The notes below the pieces were generated by a model, which saw only the letters and a list, made by a program, of their open reading frames with translations, was not told the DNA's origin and did not search any database. Positions 9,310-20,279 of a stretch of 64,000 bases of DNA are shown piece after piece. Position 1 is the stretch's first letter. Every line of letters starts with the position of its first letter. A program made the position numbers and the translations under genes. Origin of the DNA: Hydractinia symbiolongicarpus (taxonomy: Eukaryota; Cnidaria; Hydrozoa; Anthoathecata; Hydractiniidae); contig NC_079883.1 of NCBI RefSeq assembly GCF_029227915.1, forward strand, positions 21,824,001 through 21,888,000, written 5' to 3'.

Positions 9310-11902
9310 AGACTTGGTTCAGGGATTTTGGAACATCGAGACTATGGGAATTAAAAAATCAGAAGAAAACGAGATTTCGGATCATGGTATTGAAGCAGGT
9401 GTGACATTTAAAAAAGATCGTTATGAGGTCAAGCTACCCATAAAAGATCACGATCTGCTTGAAGATAACTATGATCTTTCAAAACAAAGATTAAAAAACA
9501 TGATTAAAATTTTCAAAAACAAAAGCGAATTGTTGAAACAATACGATAACATTATTCGAGAACAAGAAAGTTGTCAAATAATTGAAAAGGCACCAGATGA
9601 ACACGTTGTAGGACACACCCATTTTTTGCCGCATAAGCCAGTGATACGGGAAGAAAAAACAACTACGAAGGTGCGCATGGTTTTTGATGGGAGTGCAAAA
9701 AAATGGTCCTTCTTTAAACGATTGTATGGAACCTGGCCCCTCCGTAGCCACGCCTTTGTTCGATGTTTTAGCCAGATTTCGAGCCAACAACATAGCTTTT
9801 ATTGCTGATATAGAAAAAGCTTTTCTACAAATATCCTTGTTTCCAGGCCATCGAGACTATGTAAGATTTTTGTGGTTTAAGAACATTGATACTATAGATT
9901 TTGGCAATTTTGATAATAACGTTTTAGAGGAATGGCGAATTTGTAGAGTTTTATTTGGATTAACAGCCTCGCCATTTTTGCTGAACGCAACGCTTTCGAA
10001 ACATATTAAAAATTATGATGACATTGATCCTAAATTTACCGAACGATTTTTAAATTCTTTACATGTCGATGATTTAAATGGCGGCTCTAAAAATGTTGAC
10101 GAAGGGTTTACGTTTTATTGTAAAGTTAAAGATCGTTTAGCAGAAGCAAGTTTTAATATGCGTAAATTTCAGTCCAATGCTCCAAAACTTGAAGCTCTCG
10201 TTAACGAACGTTACAAAGGGCCTCTTGAGGTAAACCATGAAGGCAACACAACAAAAGTTTTGGGATTACAGTGGCTTAAAGATAGTGATAAAATTGGGTT
10301 TAATTTTAAGGAGATAAAGCAGAAATTTCATGCGAAGCCCGATACAACGAAACGCAACGTATTACAAGCAATAGCGTCAATTTTTGATCCACTTGGCTTG
10401 ATAAATCCTATTATCGTTAAAATGAAAACCTTTTTTCAAGATTTATGTATTAAGAATGTAAAGTGGGATTCTCCTTTATGGGAAGAACACTTAGAGATAT
10501 GGTCAGGTATTGTGCAAGAGTTACACGAAGTCCCCTCTATTCAAATTGATAGAAATTATTGTTATAATGATGAGAACGATCCGTATAAGTCTGTCCAATT
10601 ACATGGTTTTAGTGACGCGTCTAAAGCAGCATACGGATGTTGTGTTTATATTCGATTTGAAAATACGACACTCGGCATCCAGTGTTTTTACCTACACAAT
10701 GTGAGCTTTTGCCTCTTATTGTTTCGGATTCACATCGTGCTGTTGGTCATAATGGACCACGTGACACTCTTTGTCACGTGCGTAAACAAATTTGGATACC
10801 GCGTCTCAGGCAAGTTGTTAGAAATTTATTACGTAACTGTACATTGTGTAAAAGATTTGAAAGTAAAGCGTTTACTTACCCAAGTACTTCTGCGTTACCT
10901 GATTTTCGTTTGTCGTTGAACTTTGCCTTCACAAATATTGGAATCGATTATGCAGGTCCGTTGTATATACGAGATATTTATTCACGTTCTGATGTACATA
11001 TAGCGTGGATTTGTTTGATTACTTGTGCTAGCAGTAGAGCTGTTTATTTGGATATTAGTACTGATTTGTCTGCTTCAGCTTGTGTTAATGTTTTAAAACG
11101 TTTTGTAAATAAAAATGGAGCTCCGAAAGTTATCAACTCAGACAATGGTTCTAACTTTATTAGTAAAGAAGTTCAACATTTTGCATCATCACATGGCATT
11201 TAGTGGTGTTTTAATATTGAAGCTGCCCCCTGGCAGGGTGGATATTTCGAAAGGCTAATTCAGTCTCTTAAACGTTGTTTGAAAAAAGTACTTTTTAAAA
11301 CTTTAGTTGATTATGAAGAGATGTTGACTATTTTGTCAGCAATTGAACGCATACTTAATAACCGTCCTTTGACGTTTATTTACGACGATGTTAACGAAAG
11401 TCCATTAACTCCGAATCAATTAATATACGGAAAAAACGTTAGTATCGATTATGAAGAATACGATGGCGAAAAAAGTGACGAGTTGACAGTTCGCGCGAAG
11501 TACATAAAAACTGTGCTCGATCATTTTTGGAAACGTTGGTTAAATGAATACGTTATCGATTTACGCGAATTTCACAAACAGAAGAAGAAAAAGCTACAGT
11601 CCTCTTACGAAATTGAAGTAAACGATGTTGTTCTTATACACGATGATGTTAAAACTAGAGCAAAATGGAAGATAGGTCGAGTAACGGAATTGTTGAAAAG
11701 CAAGGACGCTCGTATACGTGCAGCAAAGGTATTAGTCGCAACTAACAACAATCGTAAAACGATAATTACACGCACTTTGAACAAACTTTATCCTGTTGAA
11801 CAGTCTGATCGCGACTACGAGAATGACAAGGAAGATAACGACGAAATTAAAATTGACTTTATAAACGAAGATGACATCATCGTTTTTGGTGGGGAGTGTT
11901 AA
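9296..11902 (+). pseudogene. BEL/Pao pol: reverse transcriptase, truncated RNase H, integrase (broken)
   Basis: RT blocks: VRMVFDGSAKK, a frame change in an A7 run near 9700, IAFIADIEKAFLQISLFPG, CRVLFGLTASPFLLNATL and the catalytic HVDD near 10065. RNase H starts HGFSDASKAAYGCCVY but is cut near 10670, where the sequence jumps to the region before integrase, an internal deletion removing most of RNase H. Integrase has the zinc motif H..H..C..C (HRAVGHNGPRDT to CTLCKR), IGIDYAGPLYI, INSDNGSNF and, after an in-frame TAG at 11201-11203, WQGGYFERLI, giving the D-D-E set. A DUF5641-type tail (VNDVVLIHDDVKTRAKWKIGR) ends at 11900-11902, overlapping the LTR start. Not translatable as one product. 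Confidence 0.88.
11888..11896 (+). other. Polypurine tract of the BEL element
   Basis: GGTGGGGAG lies immediately before the right LTR, the usual site for priming plus-strand DNA synthesis. Confidence 0.65.
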
Positions 11903-12050
11903 TTATTTATGTATTTTTAACACGTGACTCTTAAAGCCACGTGTGACGAATGTGATGTAGATGTATACTTTTTAGATGCTTCGGCAGTACAGAAAATATT
12001 TTGTTGATATAAGACACGTTTTCATGAGTTCCTTTTTACGAGATATTACA
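11897..12050 (+). repeat. BEL right LTR
   Basis: Nearly identical to the left LTR at 7183-7334; followed directly by the GTTAC target duplication. Confidence 0.9.
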
Positions 12051-12175
12051 GTTACAGTACCTTCAGACAGTTCAAATAAGTATGATAAATGACAAACATC
12101 AAAGTTATTTCGCATCCTTACAAGAATCAATTAAAACCTTCCAGAGGGGTCAGTGTACGTGGTCTACCTCTATCA
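12051..12175 (-). pseudogene. DDE_Tnp_4 transposase pseudogene, helix-turn-helix part (other side of BEL)
   Basis: Removing BEL and one copy of GTTAC, the minus strand reads RMRNNFDVCHLSYLFELSEG then TVTKTFQK and, after a one-base A-run slip, WVNNMYVKLETICIWPS at 7120-7170. Known: DDE_Tnp_4 proteins have a helix-turn-helix of the type LRLxLxLEDLAYRFGISxSTVSRTFxxWIxxMYxxL directly before WPSREQI. The BEL element thus sits inside this domain. Upstream of about 12130 the frame is lost (LTPLEGFN then a stop). Confidence 0.68.
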
Positions 12176-12332
12176 TAAAACCTTTGGCATCTTGATTATT
12201 GTGAAGAATTACAATTTCTCCATTTTCTCCCTTGTTCTGGCTTGACAAAAGAATATAGATAATGTTCTACCAAAAACCATGCGGGAAGAAATGGAGCGAT
12301 ATAAAAGAGATAAAGAGACAAACGTGGAAGGG

Positions 12333-12602
12333 ATGTCTTAAACCCTAGTGTTGTTACAGACGGTTCCACTACTGTTGTTACTGCTGCTACTATTCCTTTT
12401 ACTGCTGGTGCTAACAATAAGGAAAAATCAAAAAAGCAACAAACTGAGAGAAGAATGAACAATCTCCTGAACAAAATAAGAAACAAAAGTAGTGGTAAAG
12501 CAAGAGTTCTTCAAAAAACGCAGGTTGAGTATGAACGTTTGATGCTGGAAGAAAAAGTTACAAGAATGTTAGACAAAGAGAAGGAGGTTCAAGGTTTATA
12601 GA
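12333..12602 (+). other. Open stretch of unknown nature, no start codon
   Basis: A frame without ATG at its start encodes a Thr/Val/Ala-rich part followed by a charged helical part (NNKEKSKKQQTERRMNN, VEYERLMLEEKVTRML) and stops near 12600. Further scraps follow in shifting frames to about 12800. It may be another transposon relic; no family is recognised. Confidence 0.25.
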
Positions 12603-12822
12603 TATTTCTTGTGGTGGTAGGGAGAGAGCAGGAGAATTATATTTTAATAACAATGGCTTAAATATTTTCATGAAGCATAAAGATGAATGCTAAATAATTC
12701 TCAAAGATGTTACAGACCAAACACTTGTGGAAGAGAAAGTATGGGATTATGTTGCCCGAAAGGGTATTATTATATCTAGAGCTATCGTAATTTTGCATTT
12801 ATGCCTGGATAGCCTACTGTAC

Positions 12823-13215
12823 TTAGATAATTATGTTTACAAAAAACTTTTCTGATGTTTTTTTAAAAGACACTGATGATCTTCTCCCTGTACTTGCAAA
12901 ACATAGAAAATAAATAACCAATAGACAATACTCTAACCATATTAACTTTCTGAAAAAGCCATCAACACAACCATGGATGCTAAAACTAAATGGCTTCAGT
13001 TTGTCGTGGTAATCTATGTGCCATACAAAGTTAAGTCCATATGCAACACATTTCCGACGATGCAATCTACGCCTTCTTCTCAGTTCAACACCATCTAAAT
13101 CTAAGTGTCTTTATAATTTGTCTTACGTCTTCTCGCCTGCAAAAGTATCCCTTCGATAGTAATAATTTATGAATTCTCTATAACTTACATTCATCCACCA
13201 CCACTCAATTCAAAG
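12823..13215 (-). pseudogene. IS3EU-like integrase/transposase fragment
   Basis: The minus strand encodes IHKLLLSKGYFCRREDVRQI, then RRKCVAYGLNFVWHIDYHDK and KPFSFSIHGCVDGFFRKLIW. Known: a family of retroviral-integrase-fold transposases in animals (IS3EU and relatives) has L...GxxVSRxxVRxxL, then RRRxYxxxGPNxLWHIDGxDKLKPxGFxIHGCIDGFSRKIxWL. The Asp of WHID would be the first catalytic residue and the DG of GCVDGF follows it; later residues are missing. Stops and frame changes show decay. Confidence 0.6.
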
Positions 13216-13289
13216 AACAAGGTAAAAGGTTTTAAGGCAAGCGCTTATGTTTGTGGAATAACATCTCCACGAACAAAACAATAACGCCG

Positions 13290-13505
13290 TCATTGAGATA
13301 TGCTATTGAACTCAACATTTTTAACATGTCCAGCGTTCATTAAATTCTCTCCCTCATTTAAAGCTTTGACAGCAACGCTTTTCTGTGCATACTCCAGAAG
13401 GCATTTGGTTGTGATATCAGGATAGTACACGTATTCAGTCATCCTTCCAGTGGTTATCTGTTCTGGAAAGGGTATTTTGATACACGCGACAGTTAATTTA
13501 GACAC
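13290..13505 (-). other. Unrecognised ORF next to the IS3EU-like fragment
   Basis: A 71-residue minus-strand frame reads MSKLTVACIKIPFPEQITTG, YVYYPDITTKCLLEYAQK and NEGENLMNAGHVKNVEF. Codon composition looks coding-like. It lies upstream of and on the same strand as the integrase fragment, so it may be its former N-terminal region. No domain recognised. Confidence 0.3.
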
Positions 13506-14559
13506 ACGTCAGTTTTGAATGTCTTCTTGTTCTCCTTCCAACGATGAAGATACAGGGAGAGTAAACAATTCTGCCGCAAGGACTTTAATCAGCTTTAGAT
13601 ACCCCCTTAAAGGACCCCCCCCCCCCTGGCTAACAAGTAACTCCTTAATTTTTCAACACTCCACTTGTTTAATTCTTCTTGTGAATGCACCATTGTTAGA
13701 CAGTTTCTTACCAATGTTTACAGTAAGTAACCTTCGCCGAAACTACATAAGATACCCTGATTTTCCCATACTGCATTGTGCAGTCATAAATTTAAAAATG
13801 GTAGCACTATCAGTAAAAATGTCTATTGCGACGAAGCCGAAAGAAACTCCGAGATTTTGGTGTATTTTAGACATCTATGAACTGCTTAGTGCATATCCAC
13901 CATCTAAACATTGCACACAATATATAGTAAATTTTACTACATTATGTTCAGAAGTTATTTTATATTTTTATAAAAAAACATTTTTGCGTAAATAAAAAGT
14001 GCATAGCAAATAAAATGCAAATAATGTGTGTTTCAAAAATAAATGCTTGTAGCAGCTGATCCTCCAGAGCCATCGTGATCAAGCGAGAAAGAGATATTTA
14101 TTATTACATTACGGAGTATTTAAGTTACAGGACTTATTGAAGTATTAGACAATACCGGAAATACACTCTATACATTATTTAAAACATTTATATGGTATTT
14201 TGAAACAGAAACAAACAAATGTTTTGAGGTTTGGTATTTTAAGAAAACAATACAGACCGACTTATTATGTACACTTAAAAATATAGATTCGCGCTGTAAT
14301 TTCGACAATGTCAAGCAAAAGAATAAAAACGCAGCTAATTTTGGGAGCAACCCCAAACAAACAGGAAGATATTGATTCAGCAACAAAGTCGCATCTGTAA
14401 AAGACATCCTTCCTTGAGGCTAGCTATACGAAGATGCGAAGCATCAATTCCACGAAATTGAAGTGGCAACAACAAACAATCAAGAAGACTCGTCACAATG
14501 TGAGAAAGTTCAAGTTTTACGTAAGTACATTACGGATTTAGAAATAAAAGTCGACGGAA

Positions 14560-16290
14560 AAGAATCAGCAAGTAAGTCATGTTTTTAACTGTGGAAACGT
14601 TTGGCCTCACACTAAACAGTGCTAAAGATCACGTATGTCGTTTGGGCGGAAAATTAAGTCACTTTGCACGAGTAGGTCGCTCTTCTCGCAAACATAGAAC
14701 GGACCCACCACCATCTTGTTACGCCCTTTGTTTCGTTTAACAAGACCCCCCACAACCTGTCGACTCTTTAACAGGTAACTGTTTCTCAATTCAATCTGTC
14801 AATTCGCTGAATGTCAACGACAAACTCAAGCAATTAAAATTTACTTAAAAGTATCAGGACAGAACCGTATACTGTACCACACATTCCAGTTTAGCGCTTT
14901 AGTACACAGTACGTTGTAAATGAATGAAGCGTACACCACTGTTGAGCGTAATATAATTTTCAAAATATACCTTTCCGACAACTTTAGTTGAAATAGAAAC
15001 AGTTAACAACTCCTAAACAGTTACCCAGCCTTTCAGAAAAAGGTTCTCAGGGAAAGTTCAAAAATTATTCTTGAGACCGGGATGAGCATGCGTATAAGCG
15101 TAATATCCTTTTCCAAAAAAGCTTTATCACAACTTCGGCTTAAATAAAAACATAAAATTTCAGCAATTTTAATTTGAGGGATAGGTTTTCATGAAAGTGA
15201 TGTACAGCAGTTAGTAATGCAACTGAAATGCGATCTTTCTTAGGGATGACAATTATTTTTTAAACCTCGCTATGCAGACATAACAACAGCGTTAAAAAAT
15301 TTGACTAAGCAAGACATAGCTTGCGCCTACATGGATAATCGTTCGATATCCGTCACATTAACGGCGTCTTTAACCCGGCAGGTTATTGCTATTGGCACAC
15401 CGTCCCTAATAAAAATATAAAGTCCGAAATTATCACTGAAGAGTTTGTAAATTTTACAAAAAAACATGCAGCGCCGATACTCATTACCTTGGAAGATAAA
15501 GAAGTGCATTAAATAAGGACCCGGCTCTTTAGTGTCTAAAGGAACTTATTCACACGAATAAGTGGTATTCGATAGCCGAACTAGTCACAAAATATCCTGA
15601 CCGTAATTTGAAGGAACTTCATCTGTACAGCTAAATCCGCAACCAATTTACCTGCTATACGGATGAATGTTTGATACTCAGGGGTAATCGTATTGTTGCA
15701 CCGCTGATAAAAACCTTCAAATCGAAGCACTCTGCTATTCACTATGTATAACCAATTCAAGAATGAGCCAACCATCGACGTTGAAGCCTTCTCCTTTACC
15801 ACAATCACCGTGGCACACACTGACCATAGATTTTCTTGGACCGTTGCCGGACTGCTCACACGTACTGGTAGTAATAGATCAACGTACACGTAGAAATATA
15901 AATCGTTGGCTCAACGACAACTTTTCCAGCTTTGGGACCCTTACAAAAATATTTGCAACTCATTGGCTTCTCCATAAAGTAATATCCGATAACGTCAGTC
16001 CATTTCACAGCTACGAGTTTAAAACCTATATGTACAACAAAGTGATAATTCATCACAAATCACTCCTTTGCTTCCCAACCAAACTTAACCGCCGGAAATT
16101 TGATGTGCAATCTAAACAGAGCCTTATGGATTGCTACAATTGAAGGTTAGCCATGGGAAATGCAGTATACAACTTTCTGTTAAATTATCACATATTGCCA
16201 CATGCAACAACAGAAGTCAGTCCAGCTGAAGAATTATTTCAACGACAAATTCAAGTAAAATTACCCAGAGTTAATAATTAACCGAATATG
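14560..16290 (+). pseudogene. Ty3/gypsy-type gag-pol relic with integrase
   Basis: A CCHC-like knuckle (C-F-N-C-G...H-T-K-Q-C, one-base slip) lies at 14577-14625. The recognisable part is integrase: PWHTLTIDFLGPLPDCSHVLVVID (15811-15882, D of TIDF catalytic), KVISDNVSPFHSYEFK (15979-16023), and in another frame NFLLNYHILPHATTEVSPAE, then LFQRQIQVKLP (16165-16265), the conserved end of gypsy integrases. Many stops intervene, and RT and RNase H are too eroded for me to place. An old insertion. Confidence 0.65.
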
Positions 16291-16299
16291 GGTGCTATC

Positions 16300-18140
16300 A
16301 AGGAAGTATCTTTCCGTGATGCACGAAAAAAACTTGCGACTACTTTTTGTTAAACAGCCGAAGCGTCACAAGCTATCCAGCGCGTTCGACCCCTTACAAT
16401 ATCATTCGAGACAAAATTGACTGCAATCAGATAGGGCCATGCAGACGAAGTCAAACGAAACTTATTATGTTAAGTAAAGTATAACGGAGACATCGAACTG
16501 AAGAGGAAGGGTATGTTATGTTTAAGGTTATTGAGAAATTATTTTTCAGTTAAGAATATAAAATAGTAAAGCAGGGACGTGTTTTTGCTGAATTTGATTA
16601 TAACACTGAGTCCTTTATCGCACTTAAAACTTTCCGGGTCCCGAGAAGATTAATATCTTTTGAGTCAATATGTTCGTTGACCTTAGCTCCTTTTAACTTA
16701 GTATTTAGCATGTAGATGGTCAATTAATGAATCCGGATTCAATTCTACTTGAACAGGTTGATTGAATTGGTGTTGCTGACATAGCTGTGTTTGTGATAGT
16801 ACTTGACAAAAGGAGGATTTTCATCGCTTAAAGGTGACTGTGGTATGCCGAAAAAGGGAAACGGCTGGTTATTGTCCAATGGTTACCATTAATATTATGG
16901 GAAAAGTTTAAAAAAAAAGGTGGATATCTTGAATTTATCGCAAAATGTAATTGAAGCACTAACCGTGGATGTTTAGCAGAAGCAACAAAAACGGCTAAGC
17001 TGTGCAATGTTATATGGGAATCGTCAATTGGGTTATTAGTTGTGGTACACAAAGATTCTAGTTTCGGCTGAAAGCTTGCACAAAATCCTGATCTTCTGGG
17101 ATTTAAGTGAAGATATGCGTGTCTCCGACGTGGTTAGTAAAAATGACGATTAATCTGCAATTTTAGAATTTGCATAGCTCAGGTTGGAAAAGATTACTTT
17201 TTGATCTTTTTGTCTTGTGAATACTTTGTATTTTTCTATACTATATGCTAATAAATATACCAATATATTTTTAGCCATGCAAATCCTAGACAATCAATTT
17301 TATTATTTTGGCTATAACTGACGCTTACAGCAGGTTAGTCAATGTCAGTAGATAGCCATAGAGAGACAGCTAGCTAGGTAGTTTGTCAAAAGTACATTTT
17401 ATGCTAGCCATCGCTATCATTTCTTCTTGTGTTATCTTTACCAACCTGAAGTGAGCCAAAATAAGGAAGTAGTAATTAGGCATTATAGATCTTGTAATAA
17501 TAATCATGCGAATTTTAGCTATGATACTCTGCTTAACAAAGCATCTTTCCATACATGATAATTTATAGCTTCACGGCAACGGCTGACAAAATTCAGACTA
17601 TATAGGCGAAAAAAGTTAACAGTAAGGGAGAATTGATATTTATAGTCAGTAGCAGGACAGTTAGCCGATGCAGGATAATTATGCGGTATTTACTACGGTA
17701 CAGTATAATTAGCCGCCTATACAACTAATTATACGCTAGAGGTATATTTTGCTTAAAATTCAACAATTTTCTTTTATATCGACTGTTGTTTATGCTTTCC
17801 GCATGTTCTTCACGCCAGACTACATGTTCTTCCATCAACTGAATGCTAACTGTTGTTTCAAGAACATTCTTAAATTGATTCAGTTAATTATACGATAACG
17901 GTCGGCATACTATGATGATGCTGAGGCCATGCGATGCTAGTCATTGTTTAATGTTAGTATTGCAACCAGTTTTTTGGTATGTGCATTACCTGTTGAAAAG
18001 CTAGGCAAGCAAGACTTGAGTTTTTTATTGGCTTGCGTTATATTGATGATTAGAAATTGGCTTTATGCGCATATGGAACTGTAAAGCAGGAGACCTTCGT
18101 CCTCCGTCTCTTAATAAGCTATAACTCCATTAGCTTGGTT
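16300..18140. other. No gene recognised
   Basis: Possibly contains the rest of the gypsy relic up to about 16500. Beyond that only short frames are seen on either strand and no repeat family is obvious. Confidence 0.35.
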
Positions 18141-18146
18141 ACCTTG

Positions 18147-18197
18147 GTTCCACAGCCTCATAGCCGTACAGTTGTTGTACGGCTATGGAACTGTGGA
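18147..18197. repeat. Imperfect hairpin
   Basis: CCACAGCCTCATAGCCGTAC and GTACGGCTATGGAACTGTGG are near-perfect inverted arms around TTGTT. The phrase TATGGAACTGT also occurs just upstream near 18070. Possibly the end of a foldback element. Confidence 0.6.
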
Positions 18198-18491
18198 GCA
18201 AAGCTGTTGTTTATTAGTGATGGTGAATCCAAATGTCATGCCGAAAATTGTATAGAATAGTCCTTATTACAGAAATAGTAGAAAAACTAGAGTGCAGGAG
18301 GTCAAATCCAAAAGGATGGACGGCTGGAGAAATTAAAATAAACTAGTTGTTACCCCCCAACCCCCCCCCTCCCCCGAAAACTACGGAAATTCGACCGTCA
18401 TAGCAAAGTTGATAAAACTATATCACATTTGACATTTGCATGCTTAAAGATTCCGTGAGTGGTTCAGCCGACAGACAGACAACATCTGAAA

Positions 18492-18620
18492 CTGAATGTG
18501 CATCCTCGTTTCCAGGGTTTGTTGCCTAAGGGCCGCTAGTGCTTACTTGACGGCTAAATTTCGCCCTCCACCCCGATGTCAAAAAGGCAAAATCTCCTGG
18601 GGACGAGATTGCTGAATGTG
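18492..18620. mobile_element. Second foldback-type element with 9-bp target duplication
   Basis: Ends CCTCGTTTCCAGG and CCTGGGGACGAG are inverted relatives of the termini at 2474-2534, and the internal GTCAAAAAGGCAAA is shared. CTGAATGTG flanks it at 18492-18500 and 18612-18620. This supports one family with CCTCGTCCCCAGG termini and a 9-10 bp target duplication. Confidence 0.65.
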
Positions 18621-18759
18621 GCTACTTTCACTTTTTAGCCAAAGATAGCTAAAGAGCTAAATATCCACAGCCCCAGCATAAAAAAAAATAATGTTGGCCA
18701 GGATAAGAAAACTGTATATCAAACTGATAAAAACATTAAAAGAATAGAATATCTCTATA

Positions 18760-18910
18760 TTGTAATAGCCGTCTATTCTGTCTGTCTCTGCGCAAAATGG
18801 TACCGCAAGTAGCAAAACAAACGAAATGCGGTAAATAAAGGACGGGCGATCCTGTGAATTTATCCATGGGCCACCGGCTAGTCTATAAATCTATATAATA
18901 ATATGGAGAG
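18760..18910. repeat. Interspersed repeat, Helitron-like candidate
   Basis: A block starting near CTGTCTCTGCGCAAAATGG and ending CCACCGGCTAGT (about 18885) matches 40780-40875 along its length, and an inverted partial copy lies at 61020-61145. The CTAGT end and the following TCTATATAATAATATGGAGA resemble Helitron 3' (CTRRT) and 5' (TC) termini, but no Rep/helicase is present. Confidence 0.5.
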
Positions 18911-19619
18911 TGTGTATGTCTGTTTGTAAGTTGGTCTATTTAAGCCAATACTTGCCACAAGTTGGTCTATATAAGACAGTTCTTTCCACAAGTTTACACC
19001 ATATCATCTCTCAACACAAAGCCAAATCCTTTTGTGCAGCTTGGAGTCTGTTTTACATGCGTATTTATAATACATTCTTTTTCTTCTCCTAAAGTCAGAC
19101 TTTTGACACATTTTCGTTCGATTTCACTTTTACTCTAATACCATAGAACAGGTTTTTGAATAAGTTATTTTAAAAGGAACCTCTATGTACCGGACATCTC
19201 TCTGCATCGGGCAATATTTTTTGGGGTCTCGATGGTGTTCGCTTTAGAGAGCTTTCACTGTAAATAACATTTCCATGCAAACTTCCCGGGATATTCTATC
19301 TTCTGCGTAAGTTCGTTTACTTTGCACACTGGACTTCTCTTTATGACATGATCATTTTTATATCAGCCTTAATTAGTGCTACTCGGCAATTAATCACGGA
19401 TTAGCAAACCCACTTAACAACGGATAGGGTTTAGTAAATATAACGCCTTCAAGCCGGTGTAGAGCATGACATACGCCTCGCATTTTTGGGATAACTAAAC
19501 TTAGTTGTACATTAGAAATTATATTTCTTGTTTCCACCGAGATAATCAACTGCTAAGTCGCTGCGTATAACGAGAAAAATTAATTTATGTTGTCGACATA
19601 TAAATAAATAATGTCCTAA
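18911..19619. other. No gene recognised
   Basis: Includes the duplicated phrase AAGTTGGTCTAT (18926, 18959). No protein or RNA gene supported. Confidence 0.35.
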
Positions 19620-20130
19620 ATAGACCCCCTCTCCCTTTTCCCGATCCCTCTCCCCCGATCCCTCTTCCTAATCCCTCTCCTCAATCCTCTTTATTAAACA
19701 AAACAAGTTATTGAAAGGTCAACCTTTCTCCCCAATCCCTCTCTTCAATCCCTCTCCCCAATCCCTATTTATTAAACAAAACAAATGATTGAAAGGTCAA
19801 TCCCTCTCCCCAATCCCTCTCTCCAATCCCTCTCCCCAATCCCTCTTTATTAAACAAAACAAGTTATTGAAAGGTCAACCTTTCTCCCCAATCCCTCTCT
19901 TCAATCCCTCTCCCCAATCCCTATTTATTAAACAAAACAAATGATTGAAAGGTCAATCCCTCTCCCCAATCCCTCTCTCCAATCCCTCTCCCCAATCCCT
20001 CTTTATTAAACAAAACAAATGATTGAAAGGTCAACCTATTTCCCCAATCCCTCTCCCCAATCCCTCTCCCCAATCCCTCTCCCCAATCCCTCTCCCCAAT
20101 CCCTCTCCCCAATCCCTCTTTTTTAAACAA
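19620..20130. repeat. 13-bp minisatellite with a longer higher-order unit
   Basis: The core unit CTCCCCAATCCCT (13 bp) is repeated in runs, uninterrupted for about 80 bp at 20040-20120. Runs are separated by about 35-bp spacers of the form TTTATTAAACAAAACAA-rTtATTGAAAGGTCAA, so that a larger unit recurs (compare 19690-19800 with 19850-19960). It lies about 150 bp beyond the stop codon of gene A. It also creates a spurious GLGRGIGERDWG-type reading frame on the minus strand. Confidence 0.9.
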
Positions 20131-20279
20131 AACAAAAGTCAACAAGACGTTTTTAATGCGACTTAATTATTTTTACTATCTGTAAGGAATACAAATGGAG
20201 TTTACAAAGGTTACAAAGTGCTAAAAAAAGGTTTTTCAAAAAAATAATTCTGCGTGTATTAGTTGGTTCTTTTAGCTTT

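Larger units (their letters stand above)
7183..12050 (+). mobile_element. BEL/Pao LTR retrotransposon, recent but defective
   Basis: Two LTRs of about 152 and 154 bp (7183-7334, 11897-12050) begin TGTTAATT and end TATTACA; as far as they can be compared they differ only in the length of one T run. The 5-bp GTTAC occurs at 7178-7182 and 12051-12055 as a perfect target duplication. A primer-binding site starts TGG at 7335 and a polypurine tract GGTGGGGAG abuts the right LTR. Gene order gag-protease-RT-RNase H-integrase matches BEL/Pao. Near-identical LTRs mean recent insertion, yet pol carries frameshifts, one stop and an internal deletion, so this copy was probably mobilised in trans or decayed rapidly. 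Confidence 0.93.

Noticed and set aside
13519-13995. 158-residue plus-strand frame
   Set aside because: It runs through a C11 tract, has no recognisable domain, no splice context and no coding-like periodicity that I can defend.
19620-20130. CRISPR-like array
   Set aside because: Repeats are contiguous simple units with repeated, not unique, spacers, and the genome is eukaryotic.
19921-20145. Repetitive GLGRGIGERDWG protein on the minus strand
   Set aside because: It is an artefact of the 13-bp minisatellite, whose unit is not a multiple of three.
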